A DNA stretch of 44,915 bases, taken from assembly GCA_020440825.1 (NCBI GenBank), contig JAGRNJ010000005.1, positions 1-44,915 of the forward strand, read 5' to 3'. Shown piece by piece: positions 1 through 8,619 of this stretch. The notes under the pieces were generated by a model, which was given only the letters and a program-made list of their open reading frames with translations, ran no database searches and had not been told where the DNA came from. Positions within the stretch are counted from its first letter, which is position 1. Every line of letters begins with the position of its first letter. A program made the position numbers and the translations under genes. The stretch comes from Leptospiraceae bacterium. Lineage in GTDB: Bacteria > Spirochaetota > Leptospiria > Turneriellales > Turneriellaceae.

Positions 1-1
1 G

Positions 2-838
2 TTTTATGCTTTGGGAATCGGGAAAGTCCTGAATGAAGAAGGTATTCATTTCAATGCGATTTCTGCAACTTCTGCCGGTACAGCAATGGCATTATCGATC
101 GTTGAAAATAATGAAGAAAAAGTCATGGAATACTTCTGTGACCTGACTTCTCGCAACAAAAGTAATTTTCATCTCGATAAACTGATTCGCGGCGAACGCC
201 CTTTCCCGCATGAAAGAATGTATCGACAGACAATTCAAGAAAACATTGATCTGCAGTCTTTACAAAAGAAAAAAACGAGATTCTATTTTAATTCTCTGAA
301 ATTTCCAAAACATCTGTTTCCCAGTGAAGAACCGGGTAAACGTACCAGGGTAATCTTAAAAATGATCAATGCATATCGTAAAGAAGATGGTTTGTATGAG
401 AAAAAAATTATTAAGCCTCTTCTTACCTCTCTGGCTGTGGCAGAAGGTTTGCAGGAAGTAATTTTTACCAATAAAGATTTTATTGATCCTCAAAGGGTTG
501 AAGACATAGTGCTTACGACTTCTTCTGCTCCTCCGTTTGTTTCCCTGCAGCAGCTCGATCAGGAGTATTATCTCGACGGCGGGGTCTTTGACAATGTACC
601 TGTGCGAGTGTTACCAAAACTCGATCTTATTATTGCGGTACACTACCAGATTGAATCAAGGCAGATTGTTGAAAAATTAGGCAGAGACCGGGGTAGAAAT
701 ATCTTCTGGATATGCCCAACCAGTAAACTTCCTATCAACATGTGGGACTATGCCAACCCGGCCGGAGTACGGGCAACCTATCAGCGGGGAATCAAAGACG
801 GTAAAAACATTATGAGAATATTAAATACTTTTTTTTAA
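2..838 (+). CDS. Patatin-like phospholipase (5' end outside window)
   Basis: The frame is open to the left edge, so the N terminus with the glycine-rich oxyanion loop is missing. The visible part starts in mid-family context (FYALGIGKVLNEEG, as in the GxxxGxxxxLEEEGI stretch of bacterial patatins). The nucleophile motif reads ATSAG, with the catalytic Ser near visible residue 24; the usual first Gly of GxSxG is Ala. The second half of the Ser-Asp dyad is DGG near residue 192 (LDGGVFDNVPV). This is the family of RssA-like patatin lipases, which cleave acyl esters of membrane lipids; the substrate here cannot be told. The 3' end faces the next gene tail to tail with only 8 bases between. The family call is firm, the specific role is not. 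Confidence 0.85.
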   Translation, partial: FYALGIGKVLNEEGIHFNAISATSAGTAMALSIVENNEEKVMEYFCDLTSRNKSNFHLDKLIRGERPFPHERMYRQTIQENIDLQSLQKKKTRFYFNSLKFPKHLFPSEEPGKRTRVILKMINAYRKEDGLYEKKIIKPLLTSLAVAEGLQEVIFTNKDFIDPQRVEDIVLTTSSAPPFVSLQQLDQEYYLDGGVFDNVPVRVLPKLDLIIAVHYQIESRQIVEKLGRDRGRNIFWICPTSKLPINMWDYANPAGVRATYQRGIKDGKNIMRILNTFF

Positions 839-846
839 TCACAAGA

Positions 847-2388
847 TTATTTCGATAAAAATTCCCCATGAATACCACCCTGCAGTTCATATCGTCCCTC
901 TTCGGGAAAAAGCCATATTTCCCGGGCTCGTAAGTTGCCCGATTCAGAAACAAGGCGAGGGTTGCCGTAGATAATCATTAGTTTTTTATCTTCTTCGAGT
1001 TCAGCCCACTCTCCATAGGCGACCATATCTTCTTGAGAGTTAACTGCTTCGCCATTTTCAGTAGAGTTAGAATCTGATGTTCTGACCTGTACATCTCCTT
1101 TGACGGTTATTTTTCTGATAAAAAAATTACGTTCAATTTTTTCACCGCGTATATTTATTTTTTCTTTTCCGTTTTCATCATAAGAAATAATTTGCGGATA
1201 ACTTGTTTCTTTGGTCATTACCGCCCGGCCCAAAATTTTCCAGTAGCGCAGGTTATCACCACGTACCAGATTCTGTTCGCCCTCCCGTTTCATATACACA
1301 TTGCCGGTGGCGTATAATTCTTCTCCCTGCTCACCCCAGATTTCTGTCTTATCAGATTTTGCTATTACATCTGGTCGATTGAGGGTTACCCGGTTCTCTG
1401 GTTTTGCTGTAAGAGTAATTTTTCGGCCCAGATAGGTTTTCTCACTGAATTCATATAACCCGTAATCAGCTTTTACAATCGATGAGACTACCCCCTTGTC
1501 TGCTTCTGGCTTTTCTGGTTCTTCAGTGTAGAAGATCGCCACATTTTCACGCAGACGAGCAAGATCATTGGCATTTTCTAAAATAATTGTATCGGCAATT
1601 ACGATATTGTTTTTCTGAAATACCCGCGGATTGCCTGTCAACGTGATTGTATCATTCTGTTCATTGTACTCAGCCAGATCAGCAAACCCGATGAATTCGT
1701 CACTGACCACTTTGACGTTGCCCCGACAATAGGTTACCGCTGTCGCCAGAAAACGTTCCATAACAACAGAGGTTACATTGGTGACACGCTTATTTTTTTT
1801 ATTTGTATGCAATATTCGCGGATTCCCACTGGCCTTAACCATTTCAGCATCGCGAAAGTATTCACCTACTTTTGCATTGAGAACCGTACCTGAAGCAGGG
1901 TCGGTTAATCGCAGATTCCCGGTTGCTTTGGCATACGCTGAATCTTCACCAAAGACTTCAAGAATATTCCCGGTAAACGTATTGCTGCCCTGACGAAGTG
2001 CGGCATTTCCCCGAATGGACATGACCACTGTATCCTTTCCGTTAATTTTACGAACTTCTCTGACAAATCGATTTCCTGTATATCGAACGGCACCGGCACT
2101 GCGCGCCGGCTTTTTCTTCTCAGCGGCAGGTGGCAAGGTTGTTCTTTTCTCGGGTGTTGTTCTTACCGTGTCGCCCAGCTGAACATCTTTCGTCGCTAAG
2201 GTATATTTATCTTCTGGTTGTTGAGGCTCTGATAAGTCTTCTTCGGCAGGGTCTTCATCTGCCCTTGTTACCGGGTTTTCAGAGTACTGGGGATCTATCC
2301 AGCCGGTTGAGGCACAACGAGCTAAACCAAGCAGCAAAACTAAACCCGCTAAGGAAATCTTTCTTATGGCCCGTGCGCGAAAATTCAT
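847..2388 (-). CDS. OstA/LptA-like lipoprotein of the envelope
   Basis: This is a 513-residue protein with a signal peptide and a spirochaete-like lipobox (LARC, Cys25), so probably lipid-anchored in the periplasm or outer membrane. An acidic linker (about residues 30-95) is followed by repeated short beta-strand units of the OstA type, for example GNAALRQGSNTFTGNILEVF, and GNPRI, GNPRV and GNVYM turns. That pattern is typical of the LptA/LptD-N jelly roll that carries LPS across the periplasm. It is much longer than LptA (about 180 residues), and I see no clear C-terminal LptD barrel. The gene starts 27 bases after hisF on the same strand and is probably co-transcribed with it. An envelope transport or organisation role is inferred; the partner is unknown. 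Confidence 0.75.
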   Translation of the reverse strand: MNFRARAIRKISLAGLVLLLGLARCASTGWIDPQYSENPVTRADEDPAEEDLSEPQQPEDKYTLATKDVQLGDTVRTTPEKRTTLPPAAEKKKPARSAGAVRYTGNRFVREVRKINGKDTVVMSIRGNAALRQGSNTFTGNILEVFGEDSAYAKATGNLRLTDPASGTVLNAKVGEYFRDAEMVKASGNPRILHTNKKNKRVTNVTSVVMERFLATAVTYCRGNVKVVSDEFIGFADLAEYNEQNDTITLTGNPRVFQKNNIVIADTIILENANDLARLRENVAIFYTEEPEKPEADKGVVSSIVKADYGLYEFSEKTYLGRKITLTAKPENRVTLNRPDVIAKSDKTEIWGEQGEELYATGNVYMKREGEQNLVRGDNLRYWKILGRAVMTKETSYPQIISYDENGKEKINIRGEKIERNFFIRKITVKGDVQVRTSDSNSTENGEAVNSQEDMVAYGEWAELEEDKKLMIIYGNPRLVSESGNLRAREIWLFPEEGRYELQGGIHGEFLSK

Positions 2389-2415
2389 TTTTATTTAGAT
2401 TCCAGTCAGATTCGA

Positions 2416-3174
2416 TTAAGATTCGATGCGCGTAGGTACTCCGCATTCTGCCAGATATTGTTTTAAGTCTCCTATTTTGATTTCCTGAAAATGAAAAACC
2501 GAAGCTGCGAGTGCTGCACTTGCCCCTGCCTGAAAAGCCTGCAGAAAATGTTCACGATTGCCTGCCCCGCCAGAGGCGATGACCGGTACATTAACTCTCG
2601 AGCATACTTCATTGAGCAACGATAAATCGAACCCGTCTTTGGTTCCGTCTTTATCCATGCTGGTCAGCAGAATTTCACCGGCTCCCCGCTCCACCCCTTC
2701 TAAGATCCAGTCTATTGCATTTGTCCCGGTCGCGGTACGACCACCATGCAAATAGACTTCATAAAAACTTCCGTTAAAGCGGGCATCGACCGCCAGAACA
2801 ATACACTGGCTGCCAAAATGATTGGCCCCCTCTGTAATAAGGCGTTTATTATGAAAAGCCGCAGTATTCATGGCAACTTTATCTGCCCCCTCACCTAAGA
2901 TCATTCGAATATCTTCACCGGTGCGAATACCCCCGCCTACACAATAGGGGATAAAAAGCTCTTCGCTTACTTTTTTAACCAGATCAAGTATTATATTTCG
3001 TTTATCAGATGAGGCAGTTATATCAAGAAAGACCACTTCATCGGCGCCTTGTGCATCATAGTTCGCGGCAGTTTCAACCGGGTCACCTGCATCCCGCAAA
3101 TTTACAAAGTTTACGCCTTTCACTACTCGGCCGTCTTTGACATCCAGGCAGGGAATAATTCGGGCAACGCTCAT
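2416..3174 (-). CDS. hisF: Imidazole glycerol phosphate synthase, cyclase subunit HisF
   Basis: HisF closes the imidazole ring in histidine synthesis, using ammonia from HisH to convert PRFAR to IGP and AICAR. The product is a 252-residue TIM barrel, the normal size. It starts at [15 protein letters not shown]; the catalytic Asp of CLD and the second Asp in LAVDARFNG are present, as are the phosphate-binding loops GGGIRTGED and SGGAGN. The reading frame extends 32 codons further upstream, but that part is unrelated to HisF, so the ATG at 3174 is preferred. Neither hisH nor hisA is nearby: the histidine genes appear scattered, with hisG at 7.1 kb in another group. The gene is divergent from ybaB across 95 bases. 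Confidence 0.96.
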   Translation of the reverse strand: MSVARIIPCLDVKDGRVVKGVNFVNLRDAGDPVETAANYDAQGADEVVFLDITASSDKRNIILDLVKKVSEELFIPYCVGGGIRTGEDIRMILGEGADKVAMNTAAFHNKRLITEGANHFGSQCIVLAVDARFNGSFYEVYLHGGRTATGTNAIDWILEGVERGAGEILLTSMDKDGTKDGFDLSLLNEVCSRVNVPVIASGGAGNREHFLQAFQAGASAALAASVFHFQEIKIGDLKQYLAECGVPTRIES

Positions 3175-3269
3175 TGGGCAAAGTGCCGCGAATTGCCGAA
3201 CAGTAAAGCCGAAACATTGAGGGCGCCATAAAAGATTGACGCTCTGCACTTCGCACAGAACAAATCCCA

Positions 3270-3584
3270 ATGGGAATGTCAGATATGAAAGATATGTTCA
3301 GCCAAATGCGGGCTGCACAAAAACAAATGAAGAGCCTGCAGAAGCAGTTAGAAGGCATGAGAATCGAAGCTGAAACCGGTGGCGGTACCGTAAAAGCGAT
3401 TGTCGATGGGGAAGCCATGCTGGTCGACATTGTAATTGATACTGCCTTACTCGATGGGGATGAAGTCAAAGCATTGCCAAAACTGATTCGTAAAGCTGTT
3501 CAAGAAGCCCAGAAAAAAGCAAAAAAACAGGTCGCGTCCCAGGTACAGCAAATGGCATCGGGCATGGGATTGCCAGGCATGTAA
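3270..3584 (+). CDS. YbaB/EbfC family nucleoid-associated protein
   Basis: This 104-residue protein is of the YbaB/EbfC family, which forms tweezer-shaped dimers that bind DNA and help shape the nucleoid. The N-terminal helix is rich in Lys, Gln and Met (residues about 5-30). The family hallmark [12 protein letters not shown] is followed by the acidic [14 protein letters not shown] stretch, and the C-terminal tail is rich in Met and Gly. A second ATG two codons downstream (3276) could be the true start. recR follows with no gap, the classic ybaB-recR pairing, which supports the call and suggests a shared transcript. Confidence 0.93.
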   Translation: MGMSDMKDMFSQMRAAQKQMKSLQKQLEGMRIEAETGGGTVKAIVDGEAMLVDIVIDTALLDGDEVKALPKLIRKAVQEAQKKAKKQVASQVQQMASGMGLPGM

Positions 3585-4187
3585 TTGATTCCTGAACTCG
3601 AAAGGGTCGTTGAACAGATTGCAGCCCTGCCCGGTATTGGTAGAAAGTCAGCAACCCGCATCGCCTTTCATTTTCTGAAGCAAAATCAGGAAAAGGTAGA
3701 AGACTTCCTGACCTCAGTTACACAATTTCATTCAAAAGTAGAATACTGCGATGAATGCGGTGCGTTGAAAAGCCGCCACCTTCACTGCTCAATGTGTACG
3801 CCAGGGCAAAGAAATGAAACCCTGCTCTGTGTAGTGGAACAGCCCAGTGATATTTTTGCGATTGAAGCATCGGGTGAGTACAACGGCCTGTACCATGTTC
3901 TTATGGGAGCGCTATCCCCATTAGACGGTATTGGGCCGGATGACTTGCGGCTGGCCAGTCTGCCTGCACGGGTACATAAGCACCCGGCATTACAGGAGAT
4001 TATCATCGCAACAAACCCGAGCATTGAAGGCAATACTACTGCAAATTATATTCTCTCGATGATGGCAGAGTTCAAAAATCTTAAATTCTCCCGTATTGCG
4101 TCGGGCCTTGCATTGGGGTCACAAATTGAATATGCAGATGCTCGCATTATCTCGCAGTCATTACGCGCAAGAACTGTCTTGGAATGA
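3585..4187 (+). CDS. recR: Recombination protein RecR
   Basis: RecR works with RecO/RecF to load RecA at gaps during recombinational repair. The 200-residue protein has the expected order: a helix-hairpin-helix (ALPGIGRKSATRIAFHF, about 14-30), a four-Cys zinc site (Cys55, Cys58, Cys68, Cys71), a Toprim domain (CVVEQPSDIFAIEASGEYNG onward) and a C-terminal Walker B-like region. The start is TTG at 3585, immediately after the ybaB stop codon. No good Shine-Dalgarno is visible, so it probably depends on translational coupling to ybaB. The last four bases overlap the next gene (ATGA). Confidence 0.96.
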   Translation: MIPELERVVEQIAALPGIGRKSATRIAFHFLKQNQEKVEDFLTSVTQFHSKVEYCDECGALKSRHLHCSMCTPGQRNETLLCVVEQPSDIFAIEASGEYNGLYHVLMGALSPLDGIGPDDLRLASLPARVHKHPALQEIIIATNPSIEGNTTANYILSMMAEFKNLKFSRIASGLALGSQIEYADARIISQSLRARTVLE

Positions 4188-4882
4188 AAATCTGCGTAAT
4201 CATTCCTGCGCTCAATGAAGAAAAATCAATCGGTCGTGCAATCTCTGCGATTCGAGAATCATTGCAGAACCTGAGCCTTGAACATGAAATTTTTGTTTGT
4301 GATAACGGCAGCAGCGATAATACCTCTACCATTTCCCGTTCGAATGGCGCACAGGTGATCAATGCTCCTGTGAGAGGCTATGGCAGTGCATGTCTCGCCG
4401 GCATTGCCGCACTGCCTGCAGATTGTGACATTGTCCTGTTTATGGATGCAGATCTGTCAGATGATGCCCGAGATGCGTCAGGTCTGTTGAACCCATTGAT
4501 CTATAACCGCGCCGATCTGGTAATAGGTTCAAGGCCGCTATTGGCCGTACCTGGCTCTTTGACATTCGTGCAGAAATTTGGCAACTGGCTTTCAACCTAT
4601 TTGATCTATCGAATCTGGAAATATCGATATAGCGACCTGGGACCTTTTCGGGCGATTCGGTATTCTGCTCTGCTTGCGCTGAAGATGAATGATCTGAATT
4701 ATGGCTGGACCATACAAATGCAGATCAGGGCAATCAAACAAAAATTACGCATTCTGGAAATCAATGTTCATTACCGCCGACGTGTAGGGGTATCTAAAAT
4801 ATCTGGCACGATCCGGGGTTCTGTCATGGCCGGTATGATAATTCTGCGCACAATCTGGCAAGAGTTAAGAGTAAATAAATAA
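4184..4882 (+). CDS. Family 2 glycosyltransferase
   Basis: This is a GT-A fold glycosyltransferase of 232 residues, close in layout to dolichol/polyprenyl-phosphate sugar transferases. The N terminus has the nucleotide-binding pattern VIIPALNEEKSIGRAI, then DNGSSDNT, and the metal-binding acidic motif MDADLSDD near residue 88. A conserved RYSDLGPFRAIR segment and a C-terminal YRRRVGVSKISGT stretch match this group. No C-terminal membrane pair is obvious. The gene overlaps recR by ATGA, so it belongs to the same transcript. It converges on the anti-sigma-like gene with 10 bases between. Donor and acceptor cannot be determined. Confidence 0.87.
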   Translation: MKICVIIPALNEEKSIGRAISAIRESLQNLSLEHEIFVCDNGSSDNTSTISRSNGAQVINAPVRGYGSACLAGIAALPADCDIVLFMDADLSDDARDASGLLNPLIYNRADLVIGSRPLLAVPGSLTFVQKFGNWLSTYLIYRIWKYRYSDLGPFRAIRYSALLALKMNDLNYGWTIQMQIRAIKQKLRILEINVHYRRRVGVSKISGTIRGSVMAGMIILRTIWQELRVNK

Positions 4883-4892
4883 ACGGGTAGAT

Positions 4893-5723
4893 TTAAGGCT
4901 TTATTTCAGCAAGTCGTTTAAGACCGGCCTCATCATTGTTGGCGGTGAGCAGTTTTTTCAGTTTTGCCCGAATGAGTGCATTTGTGGGGTTTTTCTTTAA
5001 CTCAGCAAACAGTTTTTCAATTTCAGTTTTTGATTCATCTGCTTTGGGAGCAATAGAGGCTACCTGCGGAATCTGAAAATCTCCCTCGAGAGTTTTTTCA
5101 GCAGCGAGTGTTTCACTTTCTGTACCAGCCGCTGAAGGCAGCTGGGTTTTTGAAGGCTCGCTTTTTGCGGCTGCCTGCATTTTCTTACTGGCTGACGTGC
5201 TCTTTGCCCGGGTTTCAGGGACTGGCAAATCTTTGCTTTGTGTTTCACTGCTTTCAGGGTGTTCGGGAATTTCTGATTCAATCACTCTGCTACTTTTTTC
5301 TGCAGGTTCTTCGTTGAGCATGGCAAGTGTCTCAGTCGTATTGACATCGGTCACATTCATAACCATTATATTAAAGAAAAGACCACCAAGCAAAAGAGCT
5401 GCAACCGGCAGGCCAATCCAGAGGGCTTTACTGCCAAATGAACTTGAACCACTGGAAAAACGGCTCGCCTCTGCTTTTTTCAACAAAGTTGAATGAAACC
5501 CGGGGCTCAGTTTTGCTACCTTGATTTCACTTTTCAGTTTTGAAAAAGATTTTCGCAGTGCTGCATCAATATTGCGCTGGGTTTGAATCTCTGGTGCTAT
5601 CGAATTCCATTCAGTGCGCAGTTCAGTGTTCTGCTCAATCTGCGATTCAAAATCACCCGGCAGATCAATCGTGGGATCTTCTTTTAACTGTTCGAACAGG
5701 GATTTAAGTTGGTCAGTTGCCAA
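4893..5723 (-). CDS. Single-pass membrane protein, probable anti-sigma partner of the upstream ECF sigma factor
   Basis: The start is placed at TTG 5723, which has a strong Shine-Dalgarno (GGGGAGGG) six bases upstream; this gives 276 residues and an 11-base overlap with the sigma gene. A longer ATG start at 5753 is possible. Residues 1-95 are charged and likely cytoplasmic, 101-121 form one membrane helix (LWIGLPVAALLLGGLFFNI), and the rest is a Glu/Ser/Ala-rich periplasmic region ending in a small helical block. Position and topology are those of anti-sigma factors. However, the zinc motif HxxxCxxC of ZAS-type anti-sigmas is absent, so the call rests on context and topology, not on homology. 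Confidence 0.6.
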   Translation of the reverse strand: MATDQLKSLFEQLKEDPTIDLPGDFESQIEQNTELRTEWNSIAPEIQTQRNIDAALRKSFSKLKSEIKVAKLSPGFHSTLLKKAEASRFSSGSSSFGSKALWIGLPVAALLLGGLFFNIMVMNVTDVNTTETLAMLNEEPAEKSSRVIESEIPEHPESSETQSKDLPVPETRAKSTSASKKMQAAAKSEPSKTQLPSAAGTESETLAAEKTLEGDFQIPQVASIAPKADESKTEIEKLFAELKKNPTNALIRAKLKKLLTANNDEAGLKRLAEIKP

Positions 5724-6258
5724 GCAGACCCTCCCCGATCCCGGCTTCTTCAAGGCTTGATCTTAATAATTTGCGAGCATGATTCAGGCGTGACTTTACT
5801 GTACCCTCTGAAATGGAGAGTGTTTTGGCGATATCTTTATACTGCAGCTCTTCAAAATAGCGCAGCAACACAAGTTCGCGATAGGGCTCAGGTAACGAAC
5901 CAACCATGTCCATTAGACGAGACGATGTCTCTGAAAGTTCATAGTTTTTAGCATGGTCAGATTTTGGGTCAGCAATCTGGATTTCCCGTCCGTCAACTGT
6001 TATTTCTTCCAGCGAGCGTACATTGCGCCTTTTGCGGGCACGCTGCAAATCATGACAATGGTTAATGAGAATTCTTACCAGCCACGTATAGATACCAGAA
6101 CGTTCTTCAAAGCCCGAGTATTTCTGGGAAGCTTTCAGCAAAACGTCTTGAACAACATCTTCTGCATCATCTGCATCCCGTAAATAATTGAGAGCCAGGT
6201 GAAACAGACGCTCATGGTATGGGGCACTTAGTTCGAAAAAGTTCTGAATATCTGACAT
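5713..6258 (-). CDS. ECF-family RNA polymerase sigma factor
   Basis: This is a 181-residue sigma-70-like factor with region 2 (about residues 15-75: DADDAEDVVQDVLLKA, then YTWLVRILINHCHDLQRARKR) and region 4 (about 120-170: LPEPYRELVLLRYFEE, and the helix-turn-helix YKDIAKTLSISEGTVKSRL). There is no region 3, as expected for ECF (RpoE-like) factors. The ATG at 6258 (MSDIQNFFEL) is chosen because the longer frame runs into the divergent gene and encodes nothing sigma-like. It is followed, with overlap, by a membrane protein that probably holds it inactive until an envelope signal arrives; that control is inferred. Regulon and trigger are unknown. Confidence 0.93.
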   Translation of the reverse strand: MSDIQNFFELSAPYHERLFHLALNYLRDADDAEDVVQDVLLKASQKYSGFEERSGIYTWLVRILINHCHDLQRARKRRNVRSLEEITVDGREIQIADPKSDHAKNYELSETSSRLMDMVGSLPEPYRELVLLRYFEELQYKDIAKTLSISEGTVKSRLNHARKLLRSSLEEAGIGEGLLGN

Positions 6259-6340
6259 GTATAGACGACCAATGATGCTGGGGAAAGATTCTGGCGGTGA
6301 CTGGCATGTCAATAAGAATTCTGCTTGTCGCTTTGAAAAA

Positions 6341-7120
6341 ATGACCGGAATAGACCCTATGTCAAAAGGATTTCGTCGCCGCAATCGCGGTGAAGCTGCG
6401 GGAGAAGCAATTCCCGATGTCGATGTAGTAGAAGTAGAAAGAAACCTGGTCGAAGCTGCGGCCATCAAATTGCGGCACTGGGCAGGAAAAAACCAGGCAT
6501 TGTTTAGAGTTATCGTCTGGGGAACCATTTCTGTAATTTTTTTATCCATCACCCTCTGGGTAGTTATTTCATTTCGGGCAGAAAATCAGGCTGCAGAAAT
6601 AGCAGATTTACTGACCAGACAGGAAACTGTGATAAAACTGTTTCCCACTGAAGATGGTCGTAAAAACCAGATGCTTGAAATTGCCAAAGAGGCAGATTCT
6701 GTATGCAATGTTTTTCTACCCGGGAAACCAGCTGCCAGCGGATGCCTGCTGGCTGCTTCCATTTACAGCCAGTATGAAATGCCTCAGGAAGCCGCTAAAT
6801 CTCTGGCAGAATTTGCCAGACAGACCGGTACTGAGAAAGCGGGCATTTTGGGACATTTCTTAGCCGGCTATGCTGCTGAGAATACTGCCAGTTTTGACCA
6901 GGCTCTGGAGTTCTACAATACAATCAGTGTTGATATGAAGAAAATTAATCGGGAAGATTTTACACTTTTTCACACCTCCCGGGTTCTGTATCTGCAAAAC
7001 AAATTCGAAAAAGCCGAAGAAGGCTTTGCCAGAATTTTAAAAGATTTTCCGCAAAGTGTTTTCTTAGATGAAGCCCGTACCTACCTGAGACTCATTGCCA
7101 GCCAAAACGCAGCGCAATGA
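6341..7120 (+). CDS. Membrane-anchored TPR-like protein
   Basis: From the ATG at 6341 the product is 259 residues; ATG 6359 is an alternative. Residues 1-50 are charged and cytoplasmic, 55-77 form one membrane helix (FRVIVWGTISVIFLSITLW), and the remainder is extracytoplasmic helical-repeat sequence. That part includes TPR-like pairs such as AGYAAENTASFDQALEFYN and FEKAEEGFARILKDFPQSVF. The layout recalls YfgM/TPR_21-type proteins, but I cannot confirm that. It diverges from the sigma factor across 82 bases and overlaps hisG by ATGA, so the sigma factor could regulate it; this is inference only. Confidence 0.7.
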   Translation: MTGIDPMSKGFRRRNRGEAAGEAIPDVDVVEVERNLVEAAAIKLRHWAGKNQALFRVIVWGTISVIFLSITLWVVISFRAENQAAEIADLLTRQETVIKLFPTEDGRKNQMLEIAKEADSVCNVFLPGKPAASGCLLAASIYSQYEMPQEAAKSLAEFARQTGTEKAGILGHFLAGYAAENTASFDQALEFYNTISVDMKKINREDFTLFHTSRVLYLQNKFEKAEEGFARILKDFPQSVFLDEARTYLRLIASQNAAQ

Positions 7121-7737
7121 AACCCAAACTCAGAATAGCGCTGCCAAAAGGCAGAATGAGTGATGAAACCCTCGAATTTTTCACTGAGAGAAAAATTCTC
7201 TCCCAGGGAAGTGCACCAACCGGCAGAGAATTGATTTTTCAAGACTCCTCTGGAGATTTTGAATTTTTATTGATACGCTCCAAAGATGTCGGTACCTATG
7301 TTGAGCAGGGAGCTGCAGATATGGGCATTATGGGCCTCGATCTGCTTACCGAGCATCGTTTTGACGTGAATATTGTTTTGCCCTTGCCTTTCGGTGACTG
7401 CCATTTAAGTGTTGCACACCGTTCAGGTCACACAGAATGGAGACACAGACGCAATATTCGTGTGGCGACAAAATACCCGCATATCAGTTCGGTTTATTTT
7501 TTTAACCGGGGCTTCAACATTGAAATTATACAACTGTATGGTTCAATTGAAATTGCACCCATCACCGGAATTTCTGATGTGATTACCGATCTGGTATCAA
7601 CCGGCGCGACCTTGAAAGCCAATGGCCTGCAGGAAGAAGAACAGATTATGCACAGTACAGCTCATCTGATACTCAACCGGGCGGCTTACGTGCATAAACG
7701 GCAATTTTTGAATGAAATTATTGACGCCCTGTCCTGA
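7117..7737 (+). CDS. hisG: ATP phosphoribosyltransferase, short form HisG
   Basis: HisG catalyses the first step of histidine synthesis, joining ATP and PRPP. The 206-residue length is that of the short form (HisG-S), which lacks the C-terminal regulatory domain and normally needs HisZ for activity and feedback control. Recognisable parts are the start [18 protein letters not shown], the [15 protein letters not shown] ligand-binding segment, and the PRPP-binding stretch around [20 protein letters not shown]. No hisZ lies in this window. The gene overlaps the TPR membrane gene by four bases and is followed 20 bases later by rpmF. Confidence 0.95.
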   Translation: MKPKLRIALPKGRMSDETLEFFTERKILSQGSAPTGRELIFQDSSGDFEFLLIRSKDVGTYVEQGAADMGIMGLDLLTEHRFDVNIVLPLPFGDCHLSVAHRSGHTEWRHRRNIRVATKYPHISSVYFFNRGFNIEIIQLYGSIEIAPITGISDVITDLVSTGATLKANGLQEEEQIMHSTAHLILNRAAYVHKRQFLNEIIDALS

Positions 7738-7757
7738 ATTTACACACAGACTCTACT

Positions 7758-7958
7758 ATGGCAGTACCTAAAAGAAAGACCTCCTTATCCCGCAAGAGAA
7801 TGCGACGTGCCCACCATGCTTTGGGTAAACCAGGTCTGCGCCCCTGTTCAAACTGTGGTTCTTACGGGCTGCCACATCGAATCTGTGCACAATGCGGTTT
7901 TTATGACGGTAAACAGGTTCTGATGCCCAAAGTAAAAAAAGCCAAAGGCGATGAATAA
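7758..7958 (+). CDS. rpmF: 50S ribosomal protein L32
   Basis: L32 is a small zinc-binding protein of the large ribosomal subunit. The 66 residues start with the family hallmark [20 protein letters not shown]. They carry a four-Cys zinc ribbon (CSNC, then CAQC twelve residues later) followed by the conserved YDGK stretch. The Lys-rich tail is slightly longer than in many homologues. It is often found next to plsX and fabH, but here it follows hisG and ends at a hairpin. Confidence 0.97.
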   Translation: MAVPKRKTSLSRKRMRRAHHALGKPGLRPCSNCGSYGLPHRICAQCGFYDGKQVLMPKVKKAKGDE

Positions 7959-7965
7959 AAGAGCA

Positions 7966-7999
7966 GCAATAACATTGTTATTGCCTTTAATCTTTTCTT
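7966..7999 (+). terminator. Hairpin terminator after rpmF, between convergent genes
   Basis: A perfect 8-base-pair stem (GCAATAAC / GTTATTGC, 7966-7973 and 7977-7984) with a 3-base loop is followed by a T-rich run (CTTTAATCTTTTC). It lies between the rpmF stop and the stop of the convergent gene at 7987, so it may end both transcripts. The stem is AU-rich, so strength is uncertain. Confidence 0.6.
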
Positions 8000-8619
8000 A
8001 TCAGTTCTGCTCCAAACCAGATTAAAAAGTTAGACGGATGATTAGCAAGCTTGAGTTCGACTGTGAGCGGCTGGCTGTTATCCCGAATATAGGGAATCTT
8101 GAACTCGAGAGGTTCTGGTAAACTCTTACCATGGCCCATTTCATGAAAACCATAACTGATCCCTTCGATAATCACTTCAAATCGCAGAATATTTTCATAA
8201 AAACGAAAATCACTGCTCAATGTTGTTTCCCGAGGAAATTTTTTAAGATTCCCGGGAAAAACCCGTAAGGTATAGCCTGTGCGGCTGATATTCCCTTTTT
8301 CATTGGGAGAGATGGAAACCGGAAAACTTACTCCGGGGGGCATAATAAGCCAGCCAAAATAGCAGTCATCAGTGGGATTGATTCGGCAGTTTTCCAGGTC
8401 TTCCATTGGTAAACCGAAACCTTGTTCCGGCCGCGCAAGATAGAAGCCCTGTGCCCGGGCCCAGGTAATCAATTTGGCTAACGACATTCGTCGAGGAGCA
8501 TTTGTCGAATTGTTAAATTCCTGGGCGAACTCACCTTGTGGAATGAGAAAGTCATTTCCATTTGAACCTGAGTACAATGCAGTGACGACGTATAGTAAAC
8601 ATCCTGTTCTGAATTTCAT
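7987..8619 (-). CDS. Exported protein of unknown function
   Basis: I do not recognise this 210-residue protein. The first 20 residues look like a signal peptide (CLLYVVTALYSGSNG), without a clear lipobox. The remainder is mixed alpha/beta with many aromatic residues and ends in beta-strand-like LTVELKLANHPSNFLIWFGAEL, which would suit a compact periplasmic or surface domain. It overlaps the upstream lipoprotein gene by ATGA (8616-8619). The two are therefore almost certainly translated together, and their products may act together. Confidence that it is a real gene is high; its function is open. Confidence 0.72.
   Translation of the reverse strand: MKFRTGCLLYVVTALYSGSNGNDFLIPQGEFAQEFNNSTNAPRRMSLAKLITWARAQGFYLARPEQGFGLPMEDLENCRINPTDDCYFGWLIMPPGVSFPVSISPNEKGNISRTGYTLRVFPGNLKKFPRETTLSSDFRFYENILRFEVIIEGISYGFHEMGHGKSLPEPLEFKIPYIRDNSQPLTVELKLANHPSNFLIWFGAELIRKD

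Noticed and set aside
6259-6552. N-terminal extension of the sigma factor frame
   Set aside because: The extra 98 codons overlap the divergent gene, have no sigma-like content, and region 2 starts normally after ATG 6258.
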